From Polycyclovorans sp002706265 (lineage in GTDB: Bacteria; Pseudomonadota; Gammaproteobacteria; Nevskiales; Nevskiaceae): 64,000 nt of DNA. The position numbers and the translations under genes are program-made. Below, in pieces: positions 1-8,598 of this stretch; within the stretch, counting starts at the first letter, position 1, and every line of letters begins with the position of its first letter. The notes beneath the pieces were generated by a model. That model did no database searches, was not told the origin of the DNA, and was given only the letters and a program-made list of their open reading frames with translations. The stretch covers positions 10,469 through 74,468 of the forward strand of contig CAXBBM010000015.1 of NCBI GenBank assembly GCA_963973915.1, given 5' to 3'.

Positions 1-1
1 G

Positions 2-280
2 GCCGACGTCGCGACCTTTACCGGGGCGCCGCTGGCCGCTCGCGCCGCTGAGGTGATCGGGCAACTGGGGCTGTCGGCACAGCAGGCGGATGCTCGTGCC
101 TCCGCGGCACAGTCTTTGGCCGAACAGGCGCTCACCGCGCGGGATTCGGTGTCCGGCGTCAATCTGGACGAAGAGGCCGCCAATTTGCTGCGGTATCAAC
201 AGAGCTATCAAGCTGCGGCGCAGATGATCGCCACGGCAGACACGGTGTTCCAGACCTTGCTGTCGGCGGTGAGGAGATAA
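2..280 (+). CDS. flgK: Flagellar hook-associated protein 1 FlgK, C-terminal fragment
   Basis: The reading frame is already open at the left edge of the window, so only the last 92 residues are visible. FlgK is the first of two junction proteins between the flagellar hook and filament and is exported by the flagellar type III apparatus. The tail shows the diagnostic helical end of rod/hook axial proteins: a segment reading SGVNLDEEAANLLRYQQSYQ, followed by AAAQMIATADTVFQTLL. The NLDEEAANLLRYQQ block is shared by FlgE, FlgG and FlgK; the ATADTVFQTLL ending and the immediately following flgL identify it as FlgK. It ends 3 bases before flgL starts, so the two are co-transcribed. Confidence 0.93.
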   Translation, partial: ADVATFTGAPLAARAAEVIGQLGLSAQQADARASAAQSLAEQALTARDSVSGVNLDEEAANLLRYQQSYQAAAQMIATADTVFQTLLSAVRR

Positions 281-283
281 GCC

Positions 284-1177
284 ATGCGTATCGCCAGTGA
301 CACCCTGTTTCGCACCTCCACCGCGTCGATGCAGGCGCAGACCGCGCAGTTGGTGAAAGTGCAGCAGCAGATCAGTAGCGGACGCCAGTTTCAGCACGCG
401 CACGAAGCGCCAGCTGCAGCAGCCAGTGTGACCGAATGGGAAGCGGCATTAGCCCGTATCGAGGCGCAGGGCGACGCCGCCTCGCGTGCGGCGCATCGCC
501 TGGGTCTCACTGAGAATGCCCTGGACGACGGACGGTTGATCATGGAGCGGGTGCAGGAGTTGCTGATCTCTGCCGGGAACGGCAGCTTCAACGATCAGGA
601 CCGGGAGCTGGTGGCCCGTGAAGTCGAATCGTTGGCGGAACAGTGGCGCACTCTTGCCAACGTGAAGGACGGCAGTGGCCAGGCGCTGTTCGCCGGGACG
701 GCCCTGGGCGAGGCCTTTGATGTGGCCGATCAATATCTGGGCACCACGGATACACGGCGGATCGAAGTGGCCGATGGCCAGAAGATTCGCGATGGCATTC
801 CCGGTGACCGAATCTTTGGTGACGTGCAGGGCCAAAGCAGCTTCGCGTGGCTGGATGCCGCTGTGACCGCCGTGCGAGAAGTTGACCCCGAAATCCGGCG
901 GGCCGCTCTGGATGACGCGCAGTCAGGCTTGACCGCGTTGGCACTGAATACCGAGTTGGCGCGCACCGAAGTGGGCGTGCAACGGGCGGCGCTGGATCGG
1001 GCCGCCACCTGGCGCGATGCGGCCGGTGCCGAGCTGACCCAGTCGTTGTCACGCCTGCGGGATACTGACCTGATTGAGGCATCCACCACGCTGACCCAGC
1101 GCAGTACCCAGCTTTCGGCTGCGCAGAGTGCGTATCTGCAGGTGTCGTCGCTATCGCTGTTTGAGCGGCTGCGATAG
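284..1177 (+). CDS. flgL: Flagellar hook-filament junction protein FlgL (HAP3)
   Basis: A 297-residue axial protein joining FlgK to the flagellin filament. The N-terminus (MRIASDTLFRTSTASMQAQ) and the later QQQISSGRQF block are the flagellin-like D0/D1 helices, and the C-terminus (TLTQRSTQLSAAQSAYLQVSSLSLFERLR) is the matching flagellin-type terminal helix. The middle carries the FlgL motif DGSGQALFAGT. It is at the short end for the family; Pseudomonas FlgL is about 100 residues longer in the variable middle domain. The start ATG lies just after the flgK stop. It is the last gene of the visible flg operon; no clear terminator follows. Confidence 0.93.
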   Translation: MRIASDTLFRTSTASMQAQTAQLVKVQQQISSGRQFQHAHEAPAAAASVTEWEAALARIEAQGDAASRAAHRLGLTENALDDGRLIMERVQELLISAGNGSFNDQDRELVAREVESLAEQWRTLANVKDGSGQALFAGTALGEAFDVADQYLGTTDTRRIEVADGQKIRDGIPGDRIFGDVQGQSSFAWLDAAVTAVREVDPEIRRAALDDAQSGLTALALNTELARTEVGVQRAALDRAATWRDAAGAELTQSLSRLRDTDLIEASTTLTQRSTQLSAAQSAYLQVSSLSLFERLR

Positions 1178-1323
1178 TGCCGCCGTGGGCCGGCGAAAGT
1201 GGACTGACGGCACGATTATTGCCACCCTTCCAATTCGAGACGGGCTGAATGCCATCGTGATGACGTAAAAACCTTCATCTGCGCTGGTTAGCCTGTCGCG
1301 ACTATTCGTTCACAGGGGGTTCC

Positions 1324-2079
1324 ATGCGCATTCATCAGGGCTTGACCAAGGCCGCGCTCCTTGGGTGTTTCTTGTGGATCGTCGGGGGGCTGGCCGCCCC
1401 GGCTGCGCAGGCGGTCGTCCCGTGCACCACGGCCACGTCGCAGGGATCGGTCACGAGTACCGCGCCCAACTTGAAAGCCTGTTTGCTCCAGTTGCAACGC
1501 AGCGACGCCGTTCCCGATGGCAAGGGCTGGGTCTATGGGCAATTTGGCCGGATTCGCGTGGCCGCCGGGCCGCGACAGTCGTGGCGCTATTACGAAGACT
1601 CCGCCAGTTGGTCGCTGCTGGATGGCTACCCCGGCCGATTACCCCCCGCTGCGGTCGTGCGCCGGGTCGTGCCGCAGCCACCGGGCAAAGCCGAAGCGGT
1701 TGCCGCACCGGAGTCGGCTACACCGCGCCCCACTTTTGGCGAAGCGCTACAAGTGGCGCTTTCCACACCCAGCATGGGCATTGAGGACCCGCATCAACTT
1801 GGTGGCCCTGGCTCGCTGAGCTGGTCAATTTCCCAATTTGGATTTCTCCAACATATTCAGGGGCCACAGACCTGCGGGGTGTGGGTGGAGGGTCGGTGGT
1901 ATCGCATCCAGTCGCCGTCCAAGCCGCACTGCGCCCAACGTTTGGCGCAGCTGGCCCGTGAGGTCGCCGTGATCCGCACCGTTAAGGCGACTTGGCATGA
2001 TGAGCCGATGTGGTTGGGTGCCGACGCGGTGTACGTCAAAGACGATAAAGACCAGTGGGTGGCTTGGGCCGATTTCTGA
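1324..2079 (+). CDS. Exported protein of unknown function
   Basis: A 251-residue protein that I do not recognise. It begins with a clear Sec signal peptide: charged MRIHQGLTK, a hydrophobic stretch, and a likely cleavage after AAPAAQA, giving a mature protein starting VVPCTT. A purine-rich GGGGG ribosome site precedes the ATG. The mature part contains four cysteines (two near the N-terminus, two around residues 180-200), consistent with disulfides in the periplasm, and a proline-rich linker near residues 105-140 separating two similar-sized halves. Each half has an aromatic pattern of the type WxYGxFGR or WVEGRWYRI, suggesting a possible internal duplication. It stands alone between the flg operon and yajC-secDF. 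Confidence 0.7.
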   Translation: MRIHQGLTKAALLGCFLWIVGGLAAPAAQAVVPCTTATSQGSVTSTAPNLKACLLQLQRSDAVPDGKGWVYGQFGRIRVAAGPRQSWRYYEDSASWSLLDGYPGRLPPAAVVRRVVPQPPGKAEAVAAPESATPRPTFGEALQVALSTPSMGIEDPHQLGGPGSLSWSISQFGFLQHIQGPQTCGVWVEGRWYRIQSPSKPHCAQRLAQLAREVAVIRTVKATWHDEPMWLGADAVYVKDDKDQWVAWADF

Positions 2080-2180
2080 GTCACCTCAACGGCCTTCATC
2101 AAGTCGCGGCCGGGCTCGAACCCTCCATGTAAAGGGGTATGCGATACTCCGCGCCCTCAATTCTAGGATGGGAGCGTCCA

Positions 2181-2507
2181 GTGCTCGATTGGTTGATTCC
2201 GGTGGCCCACGCCCAGCAGGCGGCGCAGCCGAATGCGTTCATGCAGTTCATTCCGCTGATCCTGTTGGTGATCGTTTTCTATTTCCTGCTGATCCGTCCG
2301 CAGATGAAGCGCAACAAGGAACACAAGGCCCTGATCGCGTCGCTGGCCAAGGGCGACGAAGTGATCACCAGCGGTGGCCTGGCCGGCCGCGTGGTGACCC
2401 TGGGCGAAGCGTATGTCGGCATCGAAATTTCCGACGGCGTTGAAGTCAAGGTGCAGAAGCCCGCCATCAGCAGTGTGCTGCCCAAGGGCACGCTCAAGGC
2501 GCTTTAA
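2181..2507 (+). CDS. yajC: Sec translocon accessory subunit YajC
   Basis: A 108-residue single-span inner-membrane protein that associates with SecD-SecF. Visible features are an N-terminal membrane helix (FIPLILLVIVFYFLLIRPQ), the basic RPQMKRNKEHKAL segment, and the conserved cytoplasmic part GDEVITSGGLAGRV ending VLPKGTLKAL, which matches E. coli YajC almost residue for residue at the end. I chose the GTG at 2181 (VLDWLIPVAHAQ) because a GGGAG ribosome site lies about 8 bases upstream; an in-frame ATG at 2139 would add 14 residues unlike the family. It is first in the yajC-secD-secF operon. Confidence 0.93.
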   Translation: MLDWLIPVAHAQQAAQPNAFMQFIPLILLVIVFYFLLIRPQMKRNKEHKALIASLAKGDEVITSGGLAGRVVTLGEAYVGIEISDGVEVKVQKPAISSVLPKGTLKAL

Positions 2508-2558
2508 TTTGTCGCGGTTGTCATGGAATGCGGGCGGGTCGACCGCCCGTATCGCGTT

Positions 2559-4406
2559 ATGAAGCCCTTTCCGCTCTGGAAAACCCTTGTCATTGTCCTT
2601 GCCTGCGTGCTGGGCGCGCTTTACGCCGCGCCCAACCTGTTTGGCGAAGATCCCGCGGTTCAAATATCGGTCAGTGAGGGCGCGCTTGCGGCGCTGGACG
2701 CGCCCGTGGCCGAGGCGCTGGACGCGGCCGAGATTCCCTACCTCAGCAGTCGCGCGGAAGGCGATCGCTGGGTGGTGCGTCTTGCCGATACCGATGCCCA
2801 GCTCGACGCGGCCGAAGTGCTGCGCCGTGAACTCGGCCGCGGTCGGGTCGTGGCCTTGAGCAGCATGCCCAAGACCCCGGCCTGGTTGATGGCGCTGGGC
2901 GCCAAGCCGATGAATCTGGGTCTGGACCTGCGTGGCGGCGTGCACTTTCTGCTCGAAGTCGACTTGAACGACATCAACGTCAAGGCCCGCGAGCGTTACC
3001 TCAACGACCTGCCCGCCTTGCTGCGCCGCGAAAACATCCGCTACACGGGCCGCCGCGAGGTGGGAGACGCCGTGGTGCTGGAGTTCGACAGCGCCGAGCG
3101 CCAGGCGGCCGCGCAGAAGATCATTCTTGAAGAGTTTCCAGAGGTTGATCTGCTGGCCAAGGGCGCCGCTGAAAAATTCGCACTCGAAGCCCGGTTGAGC
3201 GAGGCCGAAGCCAAGCGGCTCGCCGATTTCGCCGTGCAGCAAAACCTGACCACCCTGCGCAACCGCGTCAATCAGTTGGGCGTGGCCGAGCCCATCGTGC
3301 AGCGCCAGGGCGCCTCGCGCATCGTCGTGCAGCTGCCCGGCGTGCAAGACACCACCCGGGTGAAAGACCTGCTCGGCGCCACGGCGACCCTGGAATACCG
3401 GGCCGTGTCTGAAGAAGACGCGTTTCTGGCCGCGCGCACCGGCGTGACGCCGGTCGGCACCGAGCTGTTCTACACCCGCGACGACGAGCGGCCGGTACTG
3501 CTGATGCGCGACACCATCGCGGCCGGCTCGCAGTTGATCGATGCCTCGGCAACGATTGACGAAAACGGGCAGCCGGCGGTCAGCGTGACTCTGGATGGCA
3601 GCGGTGCGCGGCGCATGCTCGCGTTTACCGAGCGCAACGTCGGCAAACCCATGGCCGTGCTGTTCCGCGAGCGTGAGGTCATCACCAATTACAACGCCCG
3701 TGGCGAGCCGATGCGCGAAACCCGGCAGATTGAAGAGGTCATTTCAATTGCCACCATTCGCGGCGTCTTCGGCAAGCGCTTCCAAACCACCGGGCTGTCG
3801 AGCGCCGAGGCCCATGATTTGTCGCTGCTGCTGCGCGCCGGGGCATTGGCGGCACCGGTCGATATTGTTGAAGAACGCACCGTGGGCCCCAGCCTTGGCG
3901 CCGACAATATCGCCCAAGGCCAAATGGCGGCTGTCATTGGTCTGGTGGCGGTGGTGGTCTTCATGGCGATTTACTACAGCGCTTTCGGCATGCTCGCCAA
4001 TATCGCACTGGTGGTGAACCTGATACTGATCGTCGCCATCATGTCGATTCTGCAGGCGACCCTCACCATGCCGGGGATTGCCGGCATCATCCTGACGCTG
4101 GGCATGGCAGTGGATGCCAACGTGCTGATATTCGAGCGCATACGCGAAGAGATTGCCGACAAGGTCAGTCCGCATGAGGCAATCGAGTCGGGTTTCAGTC
4201 GCGCATTTCTGACCATTGCCGATTCTCAATTAACCACCTTGATTGCCGCCGTGGTGCTGTTTGCCCTGGGCAGTGGTCCGGTCAAGGGCTTTGCCGTGAC
4301 GCTGACCGTGGGCATTGCGACCTCGATGTTCACCGCCATCGTCGTGACCCGCGCGCTGGTGCATCTGGCCTTCGCGCGTCGCAAACTCACCGACGTGCCG
4401 GTTTAA
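2559..4406 (+). CDS. secD: Protein translocase subunit SecD
   Basis: An RND-family membrane protein that uses the proton motive force to pull proteins across the inner membrane after SecA action. The 615-residue length equals that of E. coli SecD. Seen in order: N-terminal membrane helix, the family motif LGLDLRGGVHFLLEVD, a large periplasmic domain, the motif LRAGALAAPVDIVEERTVGPSLG, and five C-terminal membrane helices including LTLGMAVDANVLIFERIREE. The start at 2559 (MKPFPLWKT) is preferred over an upstream ATG at 2523 because the extra 12 residues do not belong to the family. A small hairpin (arms 2531-2536 and 2544-2549) lies just upstream of this start. Confidence 0.96.
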   Translation: MKPFPLWKTLVIVLACVLGALYAAPNLFGEDPAVQISVSEGALAALDAPVAEALDAAEIPYLSSRAEGDRWVVRLADTDAQLDAAEVLRRELGRGRVVALSSMPKTPAWLMALGAKPMNLGLDLRGGVHFLLEVDLNDINVKARERYLNDLPALLRRENIRYTGRREVGDAVVLEFDSAERQAAAQKIILEEFPEVDLLAKGAAEKFALEARLSEAEAKRLADFAVQQNLTTLRNRVNQLGVAEPIVQRQGASRIVVQLPGVQDTTRVKDLLGATATLEYRAVSEEDAFLAARTGVTPVGTELFYTRDDERPVLLMRDTIAAGSQLIDASATIDENGQPAVSVTLDGSGARRMLAFTERNVGKPMAVLFREREVITNYNARGEPMRETRQIEEVISIATIRGVFGKRFQTTGLSSAEAHDLSLLLRAGALAAPVDIVEERTVGPSLGADNIAQGQMAAVIGLVAVVVFMAIYYSAFGMLANIALVVNLILIVAIMSILQATLTMPGIAGIILTLGMAVDANVLIFERIREEIADKVSPHEAIESGFSRAFLTIADSQLTTLIAAVVLFALGSGPVKGFAVTLTVGIATSMFTAIVVTRALVHLAFARRKLTDVPV

Positions 4407-4415
4407 GGAAACACC

Positions 4416-5345
4416 ATGCGCTTCTTCTCGCGGGTTCCGCGTATCGATTTCATGTCCGTTCGCAAGCCGATGATGGTGTTTGCGGCGCTGGTGACCGTGC
4501 TCAGCATCGGGCTGGTCATGGCGCGGGGGCTGGCGTTCGGCCTGGACTTTACCGGCGGCGTGCTCATTGAAGTGAGCTTTGACGGGCCGGTAGAACTCGA
4601 TCCGATTCGCAGCCAGTTGGCCGGGATTGGGCTCGAAGGCGCCACCGTGCAGTATTTCGGGACGTCATCGGACGTGATGATTCGCGCCGCGCCGGACGAT
4701 GGCGCCGATGCCGATGAGGTGTCGACCCAGATCATCACGATGCTCTCGGCTCACGTGGATCTGACGCCCGAATTGCGGCGGGTGGAGTTTGTGGGTCCGC
4801 AGGTGGGCGATGAACTGGCCACCGACGGCGCCCTGGCAGCGCTGTTCGCGGTCATTGGCATTCTGATTTACGTGGCGCTGCGCTTCGAATGGAAGTTCGC
4901 GCTCGGTGCCATCACCGCCACCATTCATGATGCTGTGCTGACGCTGGGCTTCTTCGCGCTGTTTGGCATTGAGTTCGACCTGACGGTTTTGGCGGCCATT
5001 TTGGCGCTGATCGGTTATTCGCTGAATGACACGATCGTGGTTTATGACCGCATTCGCGAGAATTTTATCGACGCACGGCGATCGAATCCGGTGGATGTCG
5101 TCAATCTGTCGGTCAATCAAACCTTGGCGCGGACGATCGTGACCGGTGGAACCACGCTGTTTGTGCTGTGTGCCTTATTCTTCGTTGGCGGTGCGGCGGT
5201 TCACAGCTTCTCGATTGCGCTGATCGTCGGCATCATCGTCGGCACTTACTCCTCAGTATTCGTGGCCAGCAGCATGGTGATTCTGTTGGGTGTGACGCGC
5301 GAAGACATGCTGCCCAAGCAGGAAGAAGTTGACGAGACGCCTTGA
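4416..5345 (+). CDS. secF: Protein translocase subunit SecF
   Basis: The 309-residue partner of SecD, forming the SecDF complex that drives late steps of Sec-dependent export. It shows the paired motif FGLDFTGGVLIEV after the first membrane helix, a short periplasmic domain, VEFVGPQVGDEL before helix 2, and the conserved membrane segment LIGYSLNDTIVVYDRIREN followed by SVNQTLARTIVTGGTT. It starts 9 bases after secD ends, so they are co-transcribed. Its acidic tail (KQEEVDETP) is ordinary. Confidence 0.96.
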   Translation: MRFFSRVPRIDFMSVRKPMMVFAALVTVLSIGLVMARGLAFGLDFTGGVLIEVSFDGPVELDPIRSQLAGIGLEGATVQYFGTSSDVMIRAAPDDGADADEVSTQIITMLSAHVDLTPELRRVEFVGPQVGDELATDGALAALFAVIGILIYVALRFEWKFALGAITATIHDAVLTLGFFALFGIEFDLTVLAAILALIGYSLNDTIVVYDRIRENFIDARRSNPVDVVNLSVNQTLARTIVTGGTTLFVLCALFFVGGAAVHSFSIALIVGIIVGTYSSVFVASSMVILLGVTREDMLPKQEEVDETP

Positions 5346-5383
5346 AGCGAGACTTCGGGATCAGTGGGAAAAGTAAACTAATT

Positions 5384-5412
5384 TTGTCTTTGCAGATTTC
5401 AGGCTTTATGAT
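5384..5412 (+). promoter_or_regulatory. Sigma-70-type promoter for the H-NS-like gene
   Basis: TTGTCT (5384-5389) and TATGAT (5407-5412) are separated by 17 bases, a near-consensus spacing, and lie about 30 bases upstream of the downstream start codon. The surroundings are locally AT-rich in an otherwise very GC-rich window. Confidence 0.65.
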
Positions 5413-5444
5413 GGCGGTCCCCAGGCTTTAGTTTAAGGATCATC

Positions 5445-5747
5445 ATGTCGAGCTATAACGAGCTTTTAAGCCAAATCGAAGCGCTGAAGCGCCAAGCAGA
5501 AGATGTACGCCGGCAAGAGCTGAAAGCGGTCATTGACGAAATCAAGGTGTCGATGGAGAAGTACGGCATCACCATCGCTGACCTGCAATCGGCCATTGGC
5601 CGTGGCGGCAAGAAGAAAACCACGGTGGCGCCGAAATACCGCAATCCGGCAAGCGGCGAAACCTGGACCGGCCGCGGCCGTGCGCCGCGCTGGCTTGCAG
5701 ATGCCGAAGCCTCGGGCCAATCACGGGATGCGTTCCTGATTCGCTGA
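5445..5747 (+). CDS. H-NS family DNA-binding protein
   Basis: A 100-residue nucleoid protein of the H-NS/StpA family as found in proteobacteria with short H-NS. The N-terminal half is a coiled-coil oligomerisation region rich in E, K and Q. The C-terminal half holds the DNA-binding signature KYRNPASGETWTGRGRAPRW, whose GRGR loop inserts into the minor groove of AT-rich DNA. Such proteins silence horizontally acquired genes. It is monocistronic: own promoter at 5384-5412, AAGGA ribosome site at 5435, and an intrinsic terminator at 5779-5806. The exact paralogue cannot be named from sequence alone. Confidence 0.9.
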   Translation: MSSYNELLSQIEALKRQAEDVRRQELKAVIDEIKVSMEKYGITIADLQSAIGRGGKKKTTVAPKYRNPASGETWTGRGRAPRWLADAEASGQSRDAFLIR

Positions 5748-5778
5748 GATTCGCTCAGAGAGGTCTTCAGCTGTACTG

Positions 5779-5806
5779 AAAACCCGGCGAAAGTGCCGGG
5801 TTTTTT
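5779..5806 (+). terminator. Rho-independent terminator after the H-NS-like gene
   Basis: A stem AAACCCGGC / GCCGGGTTT with a 6-base loop is followed by a run of T. It ends the hns-like transcript and isolates it from the Fe-S locus downstream. Confidence 0.9.
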
Positions 5807-5906
5807 GTGGGCGTCGCAGGCCCGTTCATCACGCAAATATGCGTTCGCAGCCTCGGCGCCGGCTTCATCCGGCCCGAAACAATCGTGGCGGCCCTTAAAA
5901 TGGGGC

Positions 5907-7040
5907 ATGCCGATTTATCTTGATCACAACGCGACCACCCCCCTGGCCCCGGAAGTACTGGAGGCCATGCTGCCGTACTTGCATGGGCCGTATGCCAACG
6001 CCTCGTCGTTGCACCGCCTGGGGCGGGCCTCGCGCGACGCCATCGAGGCGGCGCGGGCTGAAGTGGCCGATTTGCTCGGTGCCCAGGCATCGCAGGTGAT
6101 CTGGACCTCGGGCGGCACCGAGGCCAACAACCTCGCGATCAAGGGCGTCATGCACCAGGGCGGCCGCCTGCTGTACGGCGCGACCGAGCACCCGGCGGTG
6201 ATGGAATGTGCCGAGTCCTTGATGGCCGTGCCGCGAACCGTCGTCGAGTCCATCCCGGTCACTGCGGGCGGGCTGATTGCGCTGGACCGCCTCCACGCGC
6301 AGCTGGCGCAGGCGCCGGTGACCTTGGTTTCGGTGATGGCCGCCAACAACGAGACCGGCGTCATCCAGGATGTGGCGGCGATTGGGCGCGCAGTCCATGA
6401 AATCCCCGATGCGCTGTTTCATGTGGATGCGGTGCAGGCTGCGGGCAAGCTGCCGGTTGACGTGCGGCAGATGGGCGCCGATCTGCTGACGGTGTCCAGC
6501 CACAAGCTGTACGGCCCGAAAGGGGTGGGTGCGCTGCTGCGGACGGCCCCGGTCGATCTCTGGCCGTTGCACCATGGGGGTGCGCAGGAAGGGGGCCTGC
6601 GGGGCGGCACCGAGAACGTCGCGGCCATCGTCGGCTTCGGCGTGGCGGCGCGTCTGGCCCAGGCGCGGTTGGCCGATCGGGTGGCGCATCTGCAGGCCTT
6701 GCGCGACCGTCTTGAAGCGGGGCTGGCGGCCATTCCTGGCCTGATCCGGTTCGCCGCGGACAGCCCGCGCTTGCCGAATACCGTGCAGATGGCCTTGCCC
6801 GGCTGGGCTGGTGAGACCCTGTTGATGGCCCTGGACCGGCAGGGGTTTTGTGTCTCCAGCGGTTCGGCCTGCGCCATTGGCCACGGCGCGCCCAGCCATG
6901 TGCTGGTGGCCATGGGGGTGCCCGACGCGGTGGCGATCGGCGCGATCCGCATCAGCCTGGGGGCAGAGAACACCGCCGAGCACGTCGACCGCCTGCTCAT
7001 TGCCCTGACCGCGCTGGCCCAGCAGGGTGTCCGCGGATGA
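5907..7040 (+). CDS. Cysteine desulfurase, NifS/IscS-like
   Basis: A 377-residue PLP enzyme (class V aminotransferase fold) that removes sulfur from cysteine for Fe-S cluster or thio-modification. Diagnostic residues: the PLP lysine Lys200 in SSHKLYGPKG, the catalytic-loop cysteine Cys322 in SSGSACAIG, the N-terminal YLDHNATTPLAP and the histidine in YGATEHPAV. The start at 5907 begins exactly at the family N-terminus (MPIYLDHNATT); the longer frame from 5793 runs through the upstream terminator and is rejected. The loop lacks the SGSACTS pattern of housekeeping IscS. It overlaps the next desulfurase by 4 bases (ATGA), so translation is coupled. Confidence 0.93.
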   Translation: MPIYLDHNATTPLAPEVLEAMLPYLHGPYANASSLHRLGRASRDAIEAARAEVADLLGAQASQVIWTSGGTEANNLAIKGVMHQGGRLLYGATEHPAVMECAESLMAVPRTVVESIPVTAGGLIALDRLHAQLAQAPVTLVSVMAANNETGVIQDVAAIGRAVHEIPDALFHVDAVQAAGKLPVDVRQMGADLLTVSSHKLYGPKGVGALLRTAPVDLWPLHHGGAQEGGLRGGTENVAAIVGFGVAARLAQARLADRVAHLQALRDRLEAGLAAIPGLIRFAADSPRLPNTVQMALPGWAGETLLMALDRQGFCVSSGSACAIGHGAPSHVLVAMGVPDAVAIGAIRISLGAENTAEHVDRLLIALTALAQQGVRG

Positions 7041-8584
7041 CCGCCGACTGGATTGCGCTGGACCACGCCGCCACCACGCCATTGGCGCCCGGTGTGTTCG
7101 AGGCGATGCGGCCGTGGCTGGACAACGCGGTCGGCAATCCTGCGTCGGACCATCGTGCCGGCCGGGCGGCGAGGGCCGCGGTCGAGGCGGCGCGCGCGGC
7201 GGTGGCGCGCTTGGTCGGGGCCCCGGCCGACAGTCTGATCTGGACCAGCGGCGCGACCGAGTCGATCAACCTGGCGATCAAGGGCGCGTTGGAATTCGAC
7301 GGCCGCGCGCCGGCGCACGTGATCAGCTCGCGAATCGAGCACCGTGCCACGCTCGACACCCTGCGCTGGGTGGCGGGCCAAGGTCACAAGGTGAGCCTGC
7401 TGAGCCCGGACGCGCGGGGCACGATCAGCATCGAGGCGGTGCTCGCGGCGTTGACGCCGGCGACGCGTCTCGTGAGCCTGATGTGGGTGAACAACGAGCT
7501 GGGCACCTGCACCGACATGCCCGCGCTGGCCGCCGCCTTGCGCGCCCGCGGGGTGCTGTTGCACGTCGATGCGGCGCAGGCGGCGGGCTGGTTGCCGATC
7601 GATCTTGAAACCATGCCCATCGATCTGCTGTCGCTGTCCGCCCATAAGCTGGGCGGGCCCAAGGGCATCGGCGCGCTGTACGTCTGCCGCAGGCCACGGG
7701 TGCGGCTCAGCCCGCTGCTGCACGGCGGCGGCCAGGAGCAGGGCATGCGCTCGGGCACTCTGGCGACCCACCAGATCGTCGGCTTTGGCGCCGCGGCGAC
7801 GCGGCGAATGGCGCAGCGCGAGGCGCTCGCCGCCGACGTGTTGCGATTGCGCGACCAATTGGCGGCGCAGTTGCAGGCGGGCATTCCCGATCTGCTGCGC
7901 AACAGCCCGGTTTCCGGCAGTCCGCACATTCTCAACGTCAGCGTGCCGGGGGTGGATGGCGAAAGTCTGCGCGCCAGCCTGCCGGACCTGTTGTTTTCCA
8001 GTGGCTCGGCCTGCTCTTCGGCCACGCGCGAGCCCTCGTTCGTGCTGCGCGCTCTGGGCCATGACGACCCCCTGGCCGATGCCTCGCTGCGGCTGTCGCT
8101 GGGCGAGGGCAGTTGCGACGCAGAGGTGCAGGCCGGTGCCGCGCAGATCATCGCGGCGGCCACGCGGCTGCGCGATTTTGCCGCCGGCTTACCGCCGCCC
8201 GCCGTGACCGGACTGGACAATCTGTATGGCTATTCGCCTGCCGTCTGGCAGCGTTTTTGCGCGGCGGACGCGGTCGGCAGTCTGGCGGGCGAGGGGGTTC
8301 ACGCGGCAAAAGCCACCTCGCGCGCTGACGGCGCCTGGTTGGAGATCGGCGTGCAGATCACCCAGGAGCGTGTGGTGGCCGCGCGTTACCGGGGTGTGGG
8401 GTGCCCGGTGACGCTGGCCGCCGGGCAATGGTTTGCGGAACAAATCACCGGTGCCGACGTCTCAACCTTGCAGCGGCCGTGGCTTTTGGACGTGCGCAAC
8501 GCGCTTGAAATCGCCCCGGAGAAGTCCCACTGTGCTGTGATGGTTGATGATCTGGCGCGGGCCCTCTGGTCCACGCCGCCGTGA
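7037..8584 (+). CDS. Cysteine desulfurase fused to an IscU/NifU-like domain
   Basis: A 515-residue protein with two domains. Residues 1 to about 385 are a second class V cysteine desulfurase: ALDHAATTPLAP at the N-terminus, PLP Lys204 in SAHKLGGPKG, and catalytic Cys326 in SSGSACSSATREPS. Residues from about 393 (LYGYSPAVWQ) resemble the IscU scaffold: YSPAVWQRFCAADAVGS parallels the IscU start, VGCPVTLAAGQWFAEQITG parallels the second cluster cysteine (here Cys456), and KSHCAVMVDDLARAL parallels the third (Cys499). The first IscU ligand motif (PACGD) is missing; that region reads KATSRADGAW. The fused domain may receive sulfur without holding a normal cluster, which is inference. It overlaps the upstream gene and abuts the A-type carrier gene. 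Confidence 0.88.
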   Translation: MTADWIALDHAATTPLAPGVFEAMRPWLDNAVGNPASDHRAGRAARAAVEAARAAVARLVGAPADSLIWTSGATESINLAIKGALEFDGRAPAHVISSRIEHRATLDTLRWVAGQGHKVSLLSPDARGTISIEAVLAALTPATRLVSLMWVNNELGTCTDMPALAAALRARGVLLHVDAAQAAGWLPIDLETMPIDLLSLSAHKLGGPKGIGALYVCRRPRVRLSPLLHGGGQEQGMRSGTLATHQIVGFGAAATRRMAQREALAADVLRLRDQLAAQLQAGIPDLLRNSPVSGSPHILNVSVPGVDGESLRASLPDLLFSSGSACSSATREPSFVLRALGHDDPLADASLRLSLGEGSCDAEVQAGAAQIIAAATRLRDFAAGLPPPAVTGLDNLYGYSPAVWQRFCAADAVGSLAGEGVHAAKATSRADGAWLEIGVQITQERVVAARYRGVGCPVTLAAGQWFAEQITGADVSTLQRPWLLDVRNALEIAPEKSHCAVMVDDLARALWSTPP

Positions 8585-8598
8585 ATGGAGTTTCTGCG

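Noticed and set aside
2163..3347. A 394-codon minus-strand frame opposite yajC and secD
   Set aside because: Same antisense artefact; no ribosome site or family match.
6419..8062. A 547-codon minus-strand frame opposite the two desulfurases
   Set aside because: Antisense artefact over two well-supported genes.
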